This document shows, piece after piece, positions 1-8,229 of a DNA stretch of 64,000 bases (positions are counted from its first letter, which is position 1; every line of letters starts with the position of its first letter). The DNA lies in assembly GCF_900215145.1 (NCBI RefSeq), contig NZ_OBDO01000001.1:186001-250000 (forward strand), given 5' to 3'. A program made the translations under genes and the position numbers. This stretch comes from Geodermatophilus sabuli (GTDB lineage: Bacteria; Actinomycetota; Actinomycetes; Mycobacteriales; Geodermatophilaceae). Under the pieces are notes generated by a model. That model did no database searches, was not told the origin of the DNA, and saw only the letters and a list, made by a program, of their open reading frames with translations.

Positions 1-631
1 GGTTGGTGTCCTGACTGACCTTGGCCAGCACGGCGAACGCCTGGTCTGAGGTGATCTTGAACCGCTCCATCAGGATGCCCTTGGCCTGGCCGATGACGTC
101 CCGATTCACCAGGGCGCTGGTCACGTTCTCGAAGTGGTGGGCGTCCGCTGCCGCGATGGCGGCGTGGCTGGCGAGCAGCAGGCCGACGTGCTCGGACTCG
201 TCGGTGAAGGCCGACGTGGCACGGGCCAGCAGGTCCAGCGCGCCGAGGGTGTCCCGGTGTACGAACAGTTGGAGGCACAGCATGCTGCCCACTCCGCGTT
301 CCGCGGCCCGGGGGCCGAGGACCGGCCAGCGCGGATCGTTGGCCAGGTCGTCCACCCGAACGGTCTCCTGCTGCCAGATGGCGTCCAGGCACGGACCCTC
401 ACCGGTCTCGTCCTGGAGGACGTCGAAGTCGCTGGCCAACGCGCTGGTGGCCGCCGCTGAATAGCAGTGGCGGTCCTTGCCGACCATGGTGATCGTCGCC
501 TCGTCGGCACCGGGCACCATCGAGCGTGCCAGGTCCACGACGCCGTCCAGCACCTGCCGGGGAGAGGTCTGCCCCTGGAGGCTGCGCGCGGCCTCGGCCA
601 GTCGCCGGGCCAGCGCGTCACGGCGGACCAT
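1..631 (-). CDS. GAF and ANTAR domain-containing regulator (3' end cut by window)
   Basis: Reading the minus strand from an ATG at 631 gives about 210 residues that run off the left edge. Residues about 20-145 look like a GAF sensor domain, with the run GEGPCLDAI typical of GAF-ANTAR proteins. After it comes VIGQAKGILMERFKI, the start of an ANTAR RNA-binding helical domain, followed by DQAFAVLAKVSQDTN. ANTAR proteins bind paired hexaloop RNA structures and act by antitermination. The GAF domain probably senses a ligand or redox state. The last helix and stop codon lie outside the window, so completeness cannot be judged. The family call is firm; the signal and the RNA targets are unknown. Confidence 0.9.
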   Translation of the reverse strand, partial: MVRRDALARRLAEAARSLQGQTSPRQVLDGVVDLARSMVPGADEATITMVGKDRHCYSAAATSALASDFDVLQDETGEGPCLDAIWQQETVRVDDLANDPRWPVLGPRAAERGVGSMLCLQLFVHRDTLGALDLLARATSAFTDESEHVGLLLASHAAIAAADAHHFENVTSALVNRDVIGQAKGILMERFKITSDQAFAVLAKVSQDTN

Positions 632-1029
632 CGTGCCGGTGTCCTGCGCGGAGGGCTGTCCCCACTGACGCGGACCTCCGCCGCCCTCAGTGCTCACAGC
701 CCACCGTGGCACGGTCGGAACCGCTGAGGTAGTCCTTGCCTGCGCGGGACGACCCCACGTGCGGGAGCTTCCACGCGCGGGGCCTGACCCGCTTCCGCTC
801 CATGGCGCGCCGGCTGGCTACGGCCAGCACAGCACAGGAGCACACCCGCGCCGGTGGACCGTCGGCCTCACCTGAGCCCTGCGGTGCGGGGGAAGTCCGG
901 GACACGGCACAGTCGGTCCCGCGATCGCCAGGACGGCCCCTGGGTGTGGCGAGTCGGCGGCGCACCAGCGACAGCGTGCCCAGCAGGTCCTGCGCGTTGT
1001 CCTCGCGCAGTCGCCCGCCGGAACGCAGG
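632..1029. other. Region with no recognisable gene between the GAF-ANTAR gene and the left att site
   Basis: About 400 bases hold open frames on both strands, but none gives a protein I recognise or has a convincing start. A minus-strand frame near 690-1010 is Arg/Ala-rich and resembles GC-driven noise. It may be decayed sequence displaced by the neighbouring integrated element. Confidence 0.4.
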
Positions 1030-1061
1030 GAGGCCCTGGTCAGCGGACTGACCAGGGCCTC
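1030..1061. terminator. Hairpin at the left end of the element (copy of the tRNA-His terminator)
   Basis: A perfect 14-bp stem (GAGGCCCTGGTCAG at 1030-1043, its complement at 1048-1061) encloses a CGGA loop. A near-identical hairpin with a different loop (TCGC) follows the intact tRNA-His at 8195-8226. In the usual tRNA-integration model this copy would be the original chromosomal terminator, pushed away by the insertion. Confidence 0.7.
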
Positions 1062-1063
1062 CT

Positions 1064-1096
1064 GCGTGGGGTGAGTGACGGGGCTCGAACCCGCGA
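1064..1096 (+). repeat. Left attachment site, 33-bp direct repeat of the tRNA-His 3' end
   Basis: These 33 bases are identical to 8230-8262. They cover the T-arm and acceptor 3' strand of the tRNA-His gene plus a few bases beyond it. Identity stops sharply at both ends: GTGAGG follows here and CACCCA follows at the intact tRNA. This is the pattern left by a tyrosine-recombinase element integrating into a tRNA 3' end. Confidence 0.85.
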
Positions 1097-1163
1097 GTGA
1101 GGCCAGTCCCGGGCCTGGTGGCCCGGTGGATGCGCAGGCTACGCGCGCCCTCGGACGTCGTAG

Positions 1164-1200
1164 AGCGGTCCCGAGCGGTCTACAGCGGTCCTGAGCGGCC
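1164..1200 (+). repeat. Four AGCGGTC repeats spaced exactly 10 bp
   Basis: AGCGGTC occurs at 1164, 1174 and 1184, and AGCGGCC at 1194, one copy per helical turn. The array lies about 70 bp inside the left att repeat. Such phased repeats fit arm-type integrase or excisionase binding sites, but a regulator operator is also possible. Just after it, at about 1205-1223, is a C-rich motif (GCCCCCCAATCTGCCCCCC) that recurs in similar form at 8121-8139 near the other end. Confidence 0.55.
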
Positions 1201-1551
1201 TGTTGCCCCCCAATCTGCCCCCCCGATCGGGACTGCGACCGGCCGGCAGGGACGACCCCTCGCACTATGCCGGCCCGGTCGCGGTCACACGACCGGTCTG
1301 CAGGTCCAGGTGCACGGTGGCGTGGGTCGCGCCACCCTCCCGCCTGCGGGCTGCGCCCGCGACGTCGCTGACGCCACGCTCGGCCCTCCTCGCTCTCCGG
1401 TCGGACGGCCGCGCCGGCCGACGACGTCCGGCCACATGCTTCGCTCCTGCGGCGGGACGCGCCTCACCCGACGCGGAGGACCGCGATGCGGTCACCACCG
1501 GCCGCGATCGGACGCGGCCTCAGAGACGCTCCGGCCTGGTACACCTCCAGG

Positions 1552-3141
1552 ATGGATGCCGTCCATGTGGCAGTCGAGAAGAGGTACGCCGCGGACGAGT
1601 CGTTCGAGCTGCCGCGCCTGGCGGAACTGGTGGCCGGGCCCACGGAGGCCCACGACGCGGCGATCGAGCCGGGAGCTCCCGTCGCCGAGGGCGAGGCGGG
1701 AAGCCAGCGGCTGGAGGCGACCTGGTTCGACACCGCGGACCGCCGTCTGGCGGCGGCGGGCCTGACCCTGCGCCGGCGCACCGGCGGCGACGACGCCGGG
1801 TGGCAGCTCGACGTCCCCGCGGGGACCGGGGCGCGCTCGGGGGTGCGCCTGCCGCTGGGCCGCGCCACTCGGACCGTGCCCGAGGCGCTGCGGAACCTGG
1901 TCTGGGCCCACAGCAGAGGCGCGCCGCTGCGACCGGTCGCTTCGAGCGTCACCGACCGGACGGTGCGCCGGCTGGTCGACGCGACCGGGCAGGTGCTGGC
2001 CGAGGTCGCCGACGACCGCGTCGAGGCGCGCCGGCTGCTGCCCACCGACGGCGGCGGGGACGCGGCCGGCGCCGCCACGTCCTGGCGCGAGATCGAGGTG
2101 GAACTGGTCGGCGGCCGCACCGAACTCCTCGACGCCGTCGACACCGGCCTGCGGGCACGGGGGCTGCGTGTGGCCGCGTCCTCCGCGGCGCTCGCGCAGG
2201 TGCTGGACGGGAACGAGCGCATCCGGCCGGCCGAACGGCAGGCGGCCAAGCTCACGACCAGGTCGGCGGCGGGGGACGTGGTCCTCACCCACGTCCGCGA
2301 GCAGGTGGAGCAGATGCGGTCGCAGGACCTGCCGGTGCGCCTGGACGCCCCGGACGCCGTCCACAAGATGCGCGTGGCCACCCGGCGGCTGCGCAGCGCC
2401 CTGACCACGTTCAAGCCGCTGTTCGCCGCCGACGTGGTGCGACCGCTGCGCGGGGAGCTCAAGTGGTTGGCCGGCGAGCTGGGCGCGGCCCGGGACGCCG
2501 AGGTGATGCGCGACCGGGTCAGCCGGGCCGTCGCGGCGGAGACCACGGTCGTCGAGCCCGGCCCGACCGGCGAGGTCGCCGGCGCGGAGCTGGGCGAGGC
2601 CTACCGCGGCGCCCACGACCGGGTGCTCGCCGAGCTGGACGGCGACCGCTACCACCACCTCCTGACCAGCCTCGACGAACTGGTCGCCTCGCCGCCGTTC
2701 ACCGGACGCGCCGCGGCCCGCGCCGGGAAGGTGCTGCCGCGGCTGGTGGCCCGCAGCTACGCCCGCGTGCGCCGCCTCGTCGAGGACGCCGCCGCCCGGC
2801 CCGCCGGCGCCGAGCGGGAGGAGCTGCTGCACGACGCCCGCAAGGCCGCGAAGGCCGCCCGCTACGCCGGGGAGTCGGTCAGCCGGGTCTTCGGCGCCGA
2901 CGCCACCGCGTTCGCGCAGGCGATGGAGGCGGTCCAGGAGGCGCTGGGGGAGCACCAGGACTCCGTCCTCACCCGGGAACGGCTGCGCGACCTGGCCCTG
3001 ACCACCTCGAGCACCCGTGCCGCCTTTCTCTACGGGCGCCTGCACGCGCTCGAGGAGGCGCGAGCGGAGCAGTCCCAGCAGCACTTCGACAACGCCTGGA
3101 AGGCGGCCGGGCGCAAGTCGCTGCACCGCTGGCTGCGATGA
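1552..3141 (+). CDS. CYTH and CHAD domain-containing protein
   Basis: 529 residues from the ATG at 1552. A start at 1486 in the same frame is possible, but the CYTH fold should begin at VAVEKRY, right after the chosen start. Residues about 4-215 form a CYTH (triphosphate tunnel) domain with VEKRY near the N-terminus, WFDT and EIEVEL. Residues about 225-520 form a CHAD domain, with the His/Lys/Arg pattern VHKMRVATRRLRSAL and a repeat-like HDARKAAKAARYAGE. CHAD domains bind inorganic polyphosphate; CYTH domains hydrolyse or bind triphosphates. A role in polyphosphate metabolism or granule binding is inferred. It is the largest cargo gene of the tRNA-His element. Confidence 0.9.
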   Translation: MDAVHVAVEKRYAADESFELPRLAELVAGPTEAHDAAIEPGAPVAEGEAGSQRLEATWFDTADRRLAAAGLTLRRRTGGDDAGWQLDVPAGTGARSGVRLPLGRATRTVPEALRNLVWAHSRGAPLRPVASSVTDRTVRRLVDATGQVLAEVADDRVEARRLLPTDGGGDAAGAATSWREIEVELVGGRTELLDAVDTGLRARGLRVAASSAALAQVLDGNERIRPAERQAAKLTTRSAAGDVVLTHVREQVEQMRSQDLPVRLDAPDAVHKMRVATRRLRSALTTFKPLFAADVVRPLRGELKWLAGELGAARDAEVMRDRVSRAVAAETTVVEPGPTGEVAGAELGEAYRGAHDRVLAELDGDRYHHLLTSLDELVASPPFTGRAAARAGKVLPRLVARSYARVRRLVEDAAARPAGAEREELLHDARKAAKAARYAGESVSRVFGADATAFAQAMEAVQEALGEHQDSVLTRERLRDLALTTSSTRAAFLYGRLHALEEARAEQSQQHFDNAWKAAGRKSLHRWLR

Positions 3142-3178
3142 CTCCCCGCACCCCCACGCAGCCGAGAGCCCCCCGATA

Positions 3179-3361
3179 GCCGCCCACGGCCGGGACCCGG
3201 CCACCGGTGGCCTGGGACTCTCCCTGGTCGCTGCCCTGTCCGCCGCACACGGCTGGACGGTGAACGGGGACCGCAAGCACCTCTGGGCCCGCATCGACGC
3301 CGGCTCTCCGGCGCTTCCCTGGCCCTCCGGCGCCATCCCCGCCCCACGCACCCCGGTGTGA
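3179..3361 (+). pseudogene. C-terminal fragment of a HATPase_c_2 (anti-sigma/RsbW-like) ATP-binding protein
   Basis: The frame reads GGLGLSLVAALSAAHGW and then a short WARID-like strand before a stop at 3359-3361. This matches the last part of the small GHKL ATPases used as anti-sigma factors or serine kinases, where a G-x-G-L-x-L-V helix is followed by a W and two closing strands. The N-box and most of the fold are absent; only about 60 residues remain, directly after the CYTH-CHAD stop. There is no credible start codon. I read it as a gene remnant left by deletion. The evidence is motif resemblance only. Confidence 0.5.
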
Positions 3362-3521
3362 GCGCCAGGCCACAAGCGCACCAGCCTCGTCGCGTCGGGG
3401 CGCCGCAGGCGGGGCAACGGGGAGTTCCGTTGCGCTGCGGTCCGGTCCGGAGCACCCTCTGACATCGGGCAACTGCAGGCCAAGCGGGTAGCCAAACCGA
3501 CGACAGACCGAAGAGGCCGTC

Positions 3522-4922
3522 ATGTCCGACCGGTCATCGGAGCTGGCTTCACCGGCCGCGCTGCGACCGGATGCGCGGCGGCGCGGCAGGCTCACCGAGT
3601 CCGTTCCCGCTGGCCGGCCGCTGCCCCGGCCGCGGCTGCTGACCGCGCTGTCCCGGGCCGTCGAGCGTGCGCCGATGACGCTGGTGAGCGGGCCGCCCGG
3701 CTCGGGCAAGACCGTGCTGGTGGCCACCTGGGCCGGCCGGGCGGCCGCCTCGACCGCGGTCGCGTGGGTCCGACTGGGCCGCGACGACGTCGACGTGGCC
3801 GAGTTCTGGACCGCCGCCCTCAGCTCCCTGGCCGGCGCCGGGCTGCCGCTCCCGGGCGTGCCGCGACCGGTGCCCGGCGAGCCACTGCCGGGTGACCTCG
3901 TCGACCGCCTCGCCGCCGCGCTTGCCGCCGCGCCCACGCCGGTGGTGCTGGTGCTCGACAAGGCCGACCACCTGCACGGCGAGCTCGTCGACGGTGTGCA
4001 CCGGCTGCTGGGGCGGTCCGCAGACCGCCTGCGAATGGTGCTGACCGCGTCGGCCGATCCGCTGCAGCTGCTCGGCCCCTCTCGGAGGTCCGGTGCGCTG
4101 GCCCAGATCCGCGGCGACCAGCTGGCCTTCCGCCCACCGGAGACCCGGGAGCTGTTGAGCCGGCTGGGCACGCCGGTGTCCGCCGGTGCCGCCGAGGAGC
4201 TGACCGCGGCCACCGACGGCTCACCGACCGCCCTGGTCCTCGCCGCGGCCGAGCTCGCCCGCGGCGTCCCCGCCGAGCGGCTGCTGGCCGACCTCGCCGC
4301 CACCGACACCGCCCCGGTCCACCACCTCGCGGCGACGGTGCTGGCCGCGCAGCCTCCGCCGCTGCGGCGCTTCCTGCTGCGCGTCTCGGTGAGCGACCAC
4401 CTGTGGCCCGACCTGGTCGCGCGGCTCACCGGTGTCCCCGCGCCCGACCGGCCGCTGGCCGCGTTGGCCCGTGCACACGCGTTCGTCGAAGCCGACGCCG
4501 GCGCGCCCGGCGGCTACCGGATCCCCGGCCTGCTGCGCACCCTGCTCGCAGCCCAGCTCGACCACGAGGACCCCGCGCTGGCCGCCGTCCTGCGCCGGCA
4601 GAGCGCCGACTGGTACGCCGCCACCGGGCCCCTGAACGACGGCGTGATGCTGGCCGTCCCCACAGCGCCGCCGCGCGCCCACCCCGACGGGCGCGGCCCT
4701 CGTGCACGGCCGGGGGCCCAGGTCGCCGTCCCGGACCTGAGCCCGCGCGAACGCGAGGTCCTCCACCGGCTCGCCGGGGGGGACTCGACGTCGCGGATTG
4801 CCACCGCGCTGGCCCTGTCGACCAACACGGTGCGGGGCCACGTCCGGACGTTGCAGCGCAAGCTGACCTCCCCGGATCGGGAGGGCATCATCGGCCGCGC
4901 CCGCGAGCTGGGGTTGCTGTAG
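3522..4922 (+). CDS. Compact LuxR-family transcriptional regulator with a STAND-type ATPase domain
   Basis: 466 residues. Walker A is GPPGSGKT at residues 57-64. The Walker B region reads VVLVLDKAD, so the usual second acidic residue is replaced by Lys. A LuxR helix-turn-helix fills residues about 404-466 (LSPREREVLHRLAGG...NTVRGHVRTLQRKL). MalT/LAL-type regulators are usually about 850-950 residues with a long TPR-like sensor region. Here the HTH follows almost directly on the winged-helix part, so the sensor region is missing. It may be a deletion derivative or a natural short form. The inducer is unknown. It is convergent with the response regulator at 5012-5662. Confidence 0.85.
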   Translation: MSDRSSELASPAALRPDARRRGRLTESVPAGRPLPRPRLLTALSRAVERAPMTLVSGPPGSGKTVLVATWAGRAAASTAVAWVRLGRDDVDVAEFWTAALSSLAGAGLPLPGVPRPVPGEPLPGDLVDRLAAALAAAPTPVVLVLDKADHLHGELVDGVHRLLGRSADRLRMVLTASADPLQLLGPSRRSGALAQIRGDQLAFRPPETRELLSRLGTPVSAGAAEELTAATDGSPTALVLAAAELARGVPAERLLADLAATDTAPVHHLAATVLAAQPPPLRRFLLRVSVSDHLWPDLVARLTGVPAPDRPLAALARAHAFVEADAGAPGGYRIPGLLRTLLAAQLDHEDPALAAVLRRQSADWYAATGPLNDGVMLAVPTAPPRAHPDGRGPRARPGAQVAVPDLSPREREVLHRLAGGDSTSRIATALALSTNTVRGHVRTLQRKLTSPDREGIIGRARELGLL

Positions 4923-5011
4923 CGGGGACACCGCCTCATCGAGCAGCCGGCACTCCGCCGAGATGGAGGTGCAGGGCATGCGAGCAATGGCGACCAGACC
5001 TGCTGGCTCGG

Positions 5012-5662
5012 TCACAGATCAGCCCGCAGCTGGACGGCGAGGATGGTGACCTGGGTGCGCCGCTGCATGCCCAGCTTGCCCAGGAGTCGGGTGACGTAGT
5101 TCTTCACCGTCTTCTCTGTCAGACGCAGCCGGGCGCCGATCTCCCGGTTGGACAGACCCTCACCCAGCAGCTCGAAGACAGCCCGCTTCTGGGGTGTGAG
5201 TGCGGCGAGCAGTCGGGTCGGGTCCGTCGTGGCGGTGCTGCGCTCTTGTGCCGCGGTGACCGCGGCTGGGTCCAGCAGCTCACCGCCTGCGGCGACGGTG
5301 CGCACCGCGCGGACCAGGTCCGCGCCCGGCACGTCCTTGTGCAGGTAGGCCGACACCCCGGCGAGGACCGCGTCCATCAGCCCTTCGTCGTCGTAGCCGA
5401 TCAGGATGACCACCTGCAGCTCGGGCAGGCGGGCGCGCAGCTCCCGGCAAACGGTCACGCCGTCCCCGTCAGGCAGACTCAGCCCGAAGATCCCGACGTC
5501 CGGGCGCACCGCGGGTACCCGGGCCAGGGCGCCGGTCGCAGTGCTGGCCTCGCCGACCACGGTGAGGTCGCCGGCCTCCGTCAGTACTCCGGCGATGCCG
5601 CGGCGGGTGACCTCGTGGTCATCGAGCAGGAAAACCCTTGTCGGTGCGTGGCCGTCGCTCAT
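5012..5662 (-). CDS. NarL/FixJ-type response regulator with a degenerate receiver domain
   Basis: 216 residues from the ATG at 5662, which has AGGTGGGG just upstream. A longer frame to 5917 lacks support. Receiver residues about 8-125 keep the acidic pair D14-D15 and K109. The phosphoacceptor Asp is replaced by Gly60 (context PDVGIFGLSLPDG), and the conserved Thr/Ser is Ile88 (VVILIGYDD). A LuxR-type HTH covers residues about 150-212 (LTPQKRAVFELLGEGLSNREIGARL). Without the Asp, normal phosphorelay control is unlikely. It may be constitutive or controlled by ligand or protein binding. No histidine kinase lies nearby. Confidence 0.9.
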   Translation of the reverse strand: MSDGHAPTRVFLLDDHEVTRRGIAGVLTEAGDLTVVGEASTATGALARVPAVRPDVGIFGLSLPDGDGVTVCRELRARLPELQVVILIGYDDEGLMDAVLAGVSAYLHKDVPGADLVRAVRTVAAGGELLDPAAVTAAQERSTATTDPTRLLAALTPQKRAVFELLGEGLSNREIGARLRLTEKTVKNYVTRLLGKLGMQRRTQVTILAVQLRADL

Positions 5663-5779
5663 CTCGCCCCACCTTTCCCCACCGTCGCCGCCTCGACGGT
5701 CTGTCTCCACCGTCGGACGGACCCGGACCACATCCGGCGGTGACTGCCGTGCGAGTGAGCCCCCCGGACGGATCACAGG

Positions 5780-6109
5780 GTGAACGAAGAGCAGCTCGCC
5801 ATCGTCCGCTGCTACAAGCGCCGCGAGCCGGCAGAGAAGCTGGACATCCCCGAGACCTGGCTGAAGAGGTGGGTCACTGCCCGGTGCGTCCCGCACCAGC
5901 GCAGCGGTGACCCCCACGCGAAGCAGCAGCGGGGGGTGTGGTTCACCGCGGCGGACATCCTGGAGATCGGCCGGATGTTGCCCGAGCTCATGACGTCGCG
6001 TCAGGCAAAGGCGGCCGCATGCGCCACCCTGGACATCCCGTCGCTGGGCGCACCGGAGCTCATCAGCACCGAGTTGGTGGACAAGTGGGCCACCATCGGC
6101 CTGACCTAG
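5780..6109 (+). CDS. Excisionase-like small DNA-binding protein
   Basis: 109 residues from a GTG at 5780. The N-terminal half (AEKLDIPETWLKRWVTARCVPHQ, then KQQRGVWFTAADILEIGRML) matches the winged-helix layout of excisionase/MerR-like HTH_17 proteins: a helix-turn-helix, a basic wing and an F/Y-T-x-x-D-L-x-x-I turn. Such proteins bend attachment DNA and steer integrases towards excision. Its place in the same tRNA-bounded element as the integrase supports this. The C-terminal 45 residues are not recognised. A plain transcriptional regulator is the alternative. Confidence 0.65.
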   Translation: MNEEQLAIVRCYKRREPAEKLDIPETWLKRWVTARCVPHQRSGDPHAKQQRGVWFTAADILEIGRMLPELMTSRQAKAAACATLDIPSLGAPELISTELVDKWATIGLT

Positions 6110-6516
6110 TCCGCGGCTCCCAGTTGTCTCTTGCGTAGCGATACTGGTCCCGCCACCCCGATGCGGTCATGCCAGGCGGCGCCGGCCGAGCCCGTCGGCC
6201 AGATGGCTGATCGCCGTTTGCCGATCCTGTCGCCGACCTACCGGATGATCACGGTGTGGAAGGGCGACAGTCCGGGGTGGAGCTCCCACCCAGATGGCGC
6301 TGGCGACGGCTCGAGAGGCCATGAAGCTGATCATCGGAAAGGGCAACGCAGCCTGAGTCGCGGCGCGCTCATGCACGGCTCATCGGCACGCAACGAGGTG
6401 TGCCTGACCGGCGGGCCACGCTGTCGCCCGGTCGGGGCTGCCCGGTGGGCTGCGTGAGGTCCGTGTGCCTGGGGGGATGGGAGCTGTGGCGGCTGGACCT
6501 TCTCCAACACGCCGGA
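6110..6516. other. About 400 bases with no supported gene inside the element
   Basis: A plus-strand frame at 6131-6457 exists but has no recognisable motif and atypical residue use. I see no RNA gene. A remnant of a former cargo gene is possible but cannot be shown. Confidence 0.35.
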
Positions 6517-6544
6517 GCGCCCCCGGCCGTGAGACCGGGGGCGC
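6517..6544. terminator. Intrinsic-type hairpin downstream of the integrase
   Basis: A perfect 10-bp stem (GCGCCCCCGG at 6517-6526, complement at 6535-6544) encloses an 8-base loop. It lies 12 bp after the integrase stop on the minus strand. No U-tract follows, as is common in actinomycetes. Confidence 0.7.
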
Positions 6545-6555
6545 ACCGTGGGATG

Positions 6556-8026
6556 TCAGGCGGCGAGGTCGTCCGCGTCGTCGATGTCGAACTCGGGCAT
6601 CTGCTCCTCCGCCGGGGTGAGCGTCACGACCGTGGCCCCCTGTTCATCGCGGGCCAGCACGTCGGGCAGGAGTCCGTCGACGATGGTGGTGGCCCGGTCG
6701 TCGGACTCGGTGGTGATGTGCCCGTAGACGTCCTGCGTGGTGGTGGTCGAGCTGTGCCCGAGCCGCTTGGCGACCACGATCGGCGCCTCGCCGGCGCACA
6801 GCAGCCAGGCGGCGTGCGTGTGCCTCAGATCGTGGATGCGGATCGCCGTCGGCACGCCGACGCCGGCGGCGGCCACGGCCTCCGTCCAGTACCGCTTGTG
6901 GAAGTTGCCGTGGTGCAGCGGGTCGCCGGGCCTGCCCTCGACCATGTTGAACACGTAGTCCTCCGACCCCTTGCCCTCGACGAGCGGACGCAGCACCTGC
7001 ACCAGCTTGGCCGGCAGCAGGATGCGGCGGATCGAGGACCGCGTCTTCGGCCGCCCGAGCGTCCACTTCCGACCGCGCCACTTCAGCGCCAGCCGGATGT
7101 CGACGTAGGGACGGTCGGCGTCGAGGTGCAGGTGGCGCACGAGCAGGCCAGCCGCCTCGCCGTAGGGCGCCGGTGCCCACCAGGAAGTCCAGCAGCGGTC
7201 GGAAGTGCGCGTGCATGGCACACCGCAGCGCGGCGTAGGCCGCGGCGTCGTTCAGGAAGAACATCTCCCGCCGGTCCTGCTTGGGCAGCCGGATCCCGGT
7301 GGCCGGGTTGAGGTCCAGCAGCGGCGGCCGCTCCCGGATCGCCATGTCGAAGCACTGGCCCAGCACGGTGAGCACGTTGCCGATGAAGTCGTAGCTGATC
7401 AGCGTCCCGGGCCGGAGGCGACCCATGTTGTCCCGCTTCGGCGTGGCCTCCATCTTCTTCAGCCAGTCGTCCTCCACGTACAGCGCGCCGGGGAGCGCGT
7501 CGGCGGACCGCAGCGGCCGGGTGCGCTGGATCAGCGCGATGTCCGTGTCGCCGAAGAACGGCAGCAGGTGGTACTTCCCGTAGCTCTCGTACAGCGTCCG
7601 GGTCCCCTTTCGGATGTGGCGGTGCCGCTCCAGGAACCTCGTCCACAGCTCGCGGAACGACACCCCGGTCAGCCGGTCGTCCGCCACGCCGGTGGTCGGG
7701 GTCGCCGCCGACGTCAGCCCCGGCGTGGGCTGCAGCGGGGCCGCCGCCGCCCTCGCGGCCGGTCGGGAGGTCGGGAGGCCCCGCTCGGCGAGCACCGACG
7801 CGAGAAGCGTCCGCCGGGAGGCCAGGTCGGGGGCGTCCATCACCTGGCAGGCCGTCTCCGGGCCGAGGTGCGCGGCCATGCTGATGAAGTCGTCGGCCTG
7901 GCCCCGCGTGTACAGGCGGCCGTAGTAGGAGCGGGCGGGCAGGCCGCTGCCGGGCGTGTTGCGCCAGTACACGCGGTGCTGGCGGCCGCGCTTCTCGATC
8001 CACATGCTGGGGGGCTTGAGGGCCAT
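6556..8026 (-). pseudogene. Tyrosine recombinase/phage integrase, frameshifted
   Basis: The ATG at 8026 opens a frame of 287 residues with an N-terminal arm-binding part and a core-binding SAM-like domain (FRELWTRFLERHRHIRKGT...). It ends at GTGA near 7166. The catalytic domain continues in another frame from 7164: YGEAAGLLVRHLHLDAD, HDLRHTHAAWLL, LGHSS and DVYGH with the nucleophilic Tyr, stopping at 6556. The join needs one base skipped or two restored. Family proteins read TGxRxxE here, and the Arg codon is reduced to a single C at 7165. So the lesion hits catalytic Arg I. A sequencing error is possible; otherwise the integrase is inactive. Confidence 0.85.
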
Positions 8027-8120
8027 CGTGACGTTCTCCGTGCGGTGAGCGGTCGGTTGACCGGCCGCACGGTGCGCAGCGGGATCCGCTAGTCAGTCGC
8101 CCCGCCACTGCCCCTGAAGT

Positions 8121-8139
8121 GCCCCCCAGATTGCCCCCT
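8121..8139 (+). repeat. C-rich motif shared by both element ends
   Basis: GCCCCCCAGATTGCCCCCT here resembles GCCCCCCAATCTGCCCCCC at about 1205-1223 in the same orientation (about 15 of 19 bases). Each lies about 110 bp inside an att repeat, between it and the element body. They are candidate arm-type integrase sites. Confidence 0.45.
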
Positions 8140-8194
8140 CATCGAGGGGGCAGCGGGGTCCCGACTGCCGTCGCCGACGGCTTCGGAGACGGTG

Positions 8195-8226
8195 GAGGCC
8201 CTGGTCAGTCGCCTGACCAGGGCCTC
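8195..8226. terminator. Hairpin after tRNA-His
   Basis: A perfect 14-bp stem (8195-8208 with 8213-8226) around a TCGC loop, 9 bp beyond the tRNA 3' end on the minus strand. The stem equals that at 1030-1061 apart from the loop, so the element seems to have brought a matching terminator along with the restored tRNA 3' end. Confidence 0.7.
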
Positions 8227-8229
8227 TCC

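Noticed and set aside
1064-1110. A second tRNA gene at the left att site
   Set aside because: Only the 3' T-arm and acceptor strand are present; D-arm and anticodon arm are absent.
1203-3179. Long plus-strand open frame of 658 codons overlapping the CYTH-CHAD gene
   Set aside because: Extreme Arg/Gly/Ala content and no motif; it is a shadow of the real CYTH-CHAD frame in GC-rich DNA.
6131-6457. Small plus-strand gene between the excisionase-like gene and the integrase
   Set aside because: No recognisable motif, no clear ribosome site and unusual residue composition.
7160-7170. Programmed ribosomal frameshift in the integrase
   Set aside because: No slippery run or stimulatory structure is evident, and the shift would not restore the catalytic Arg.
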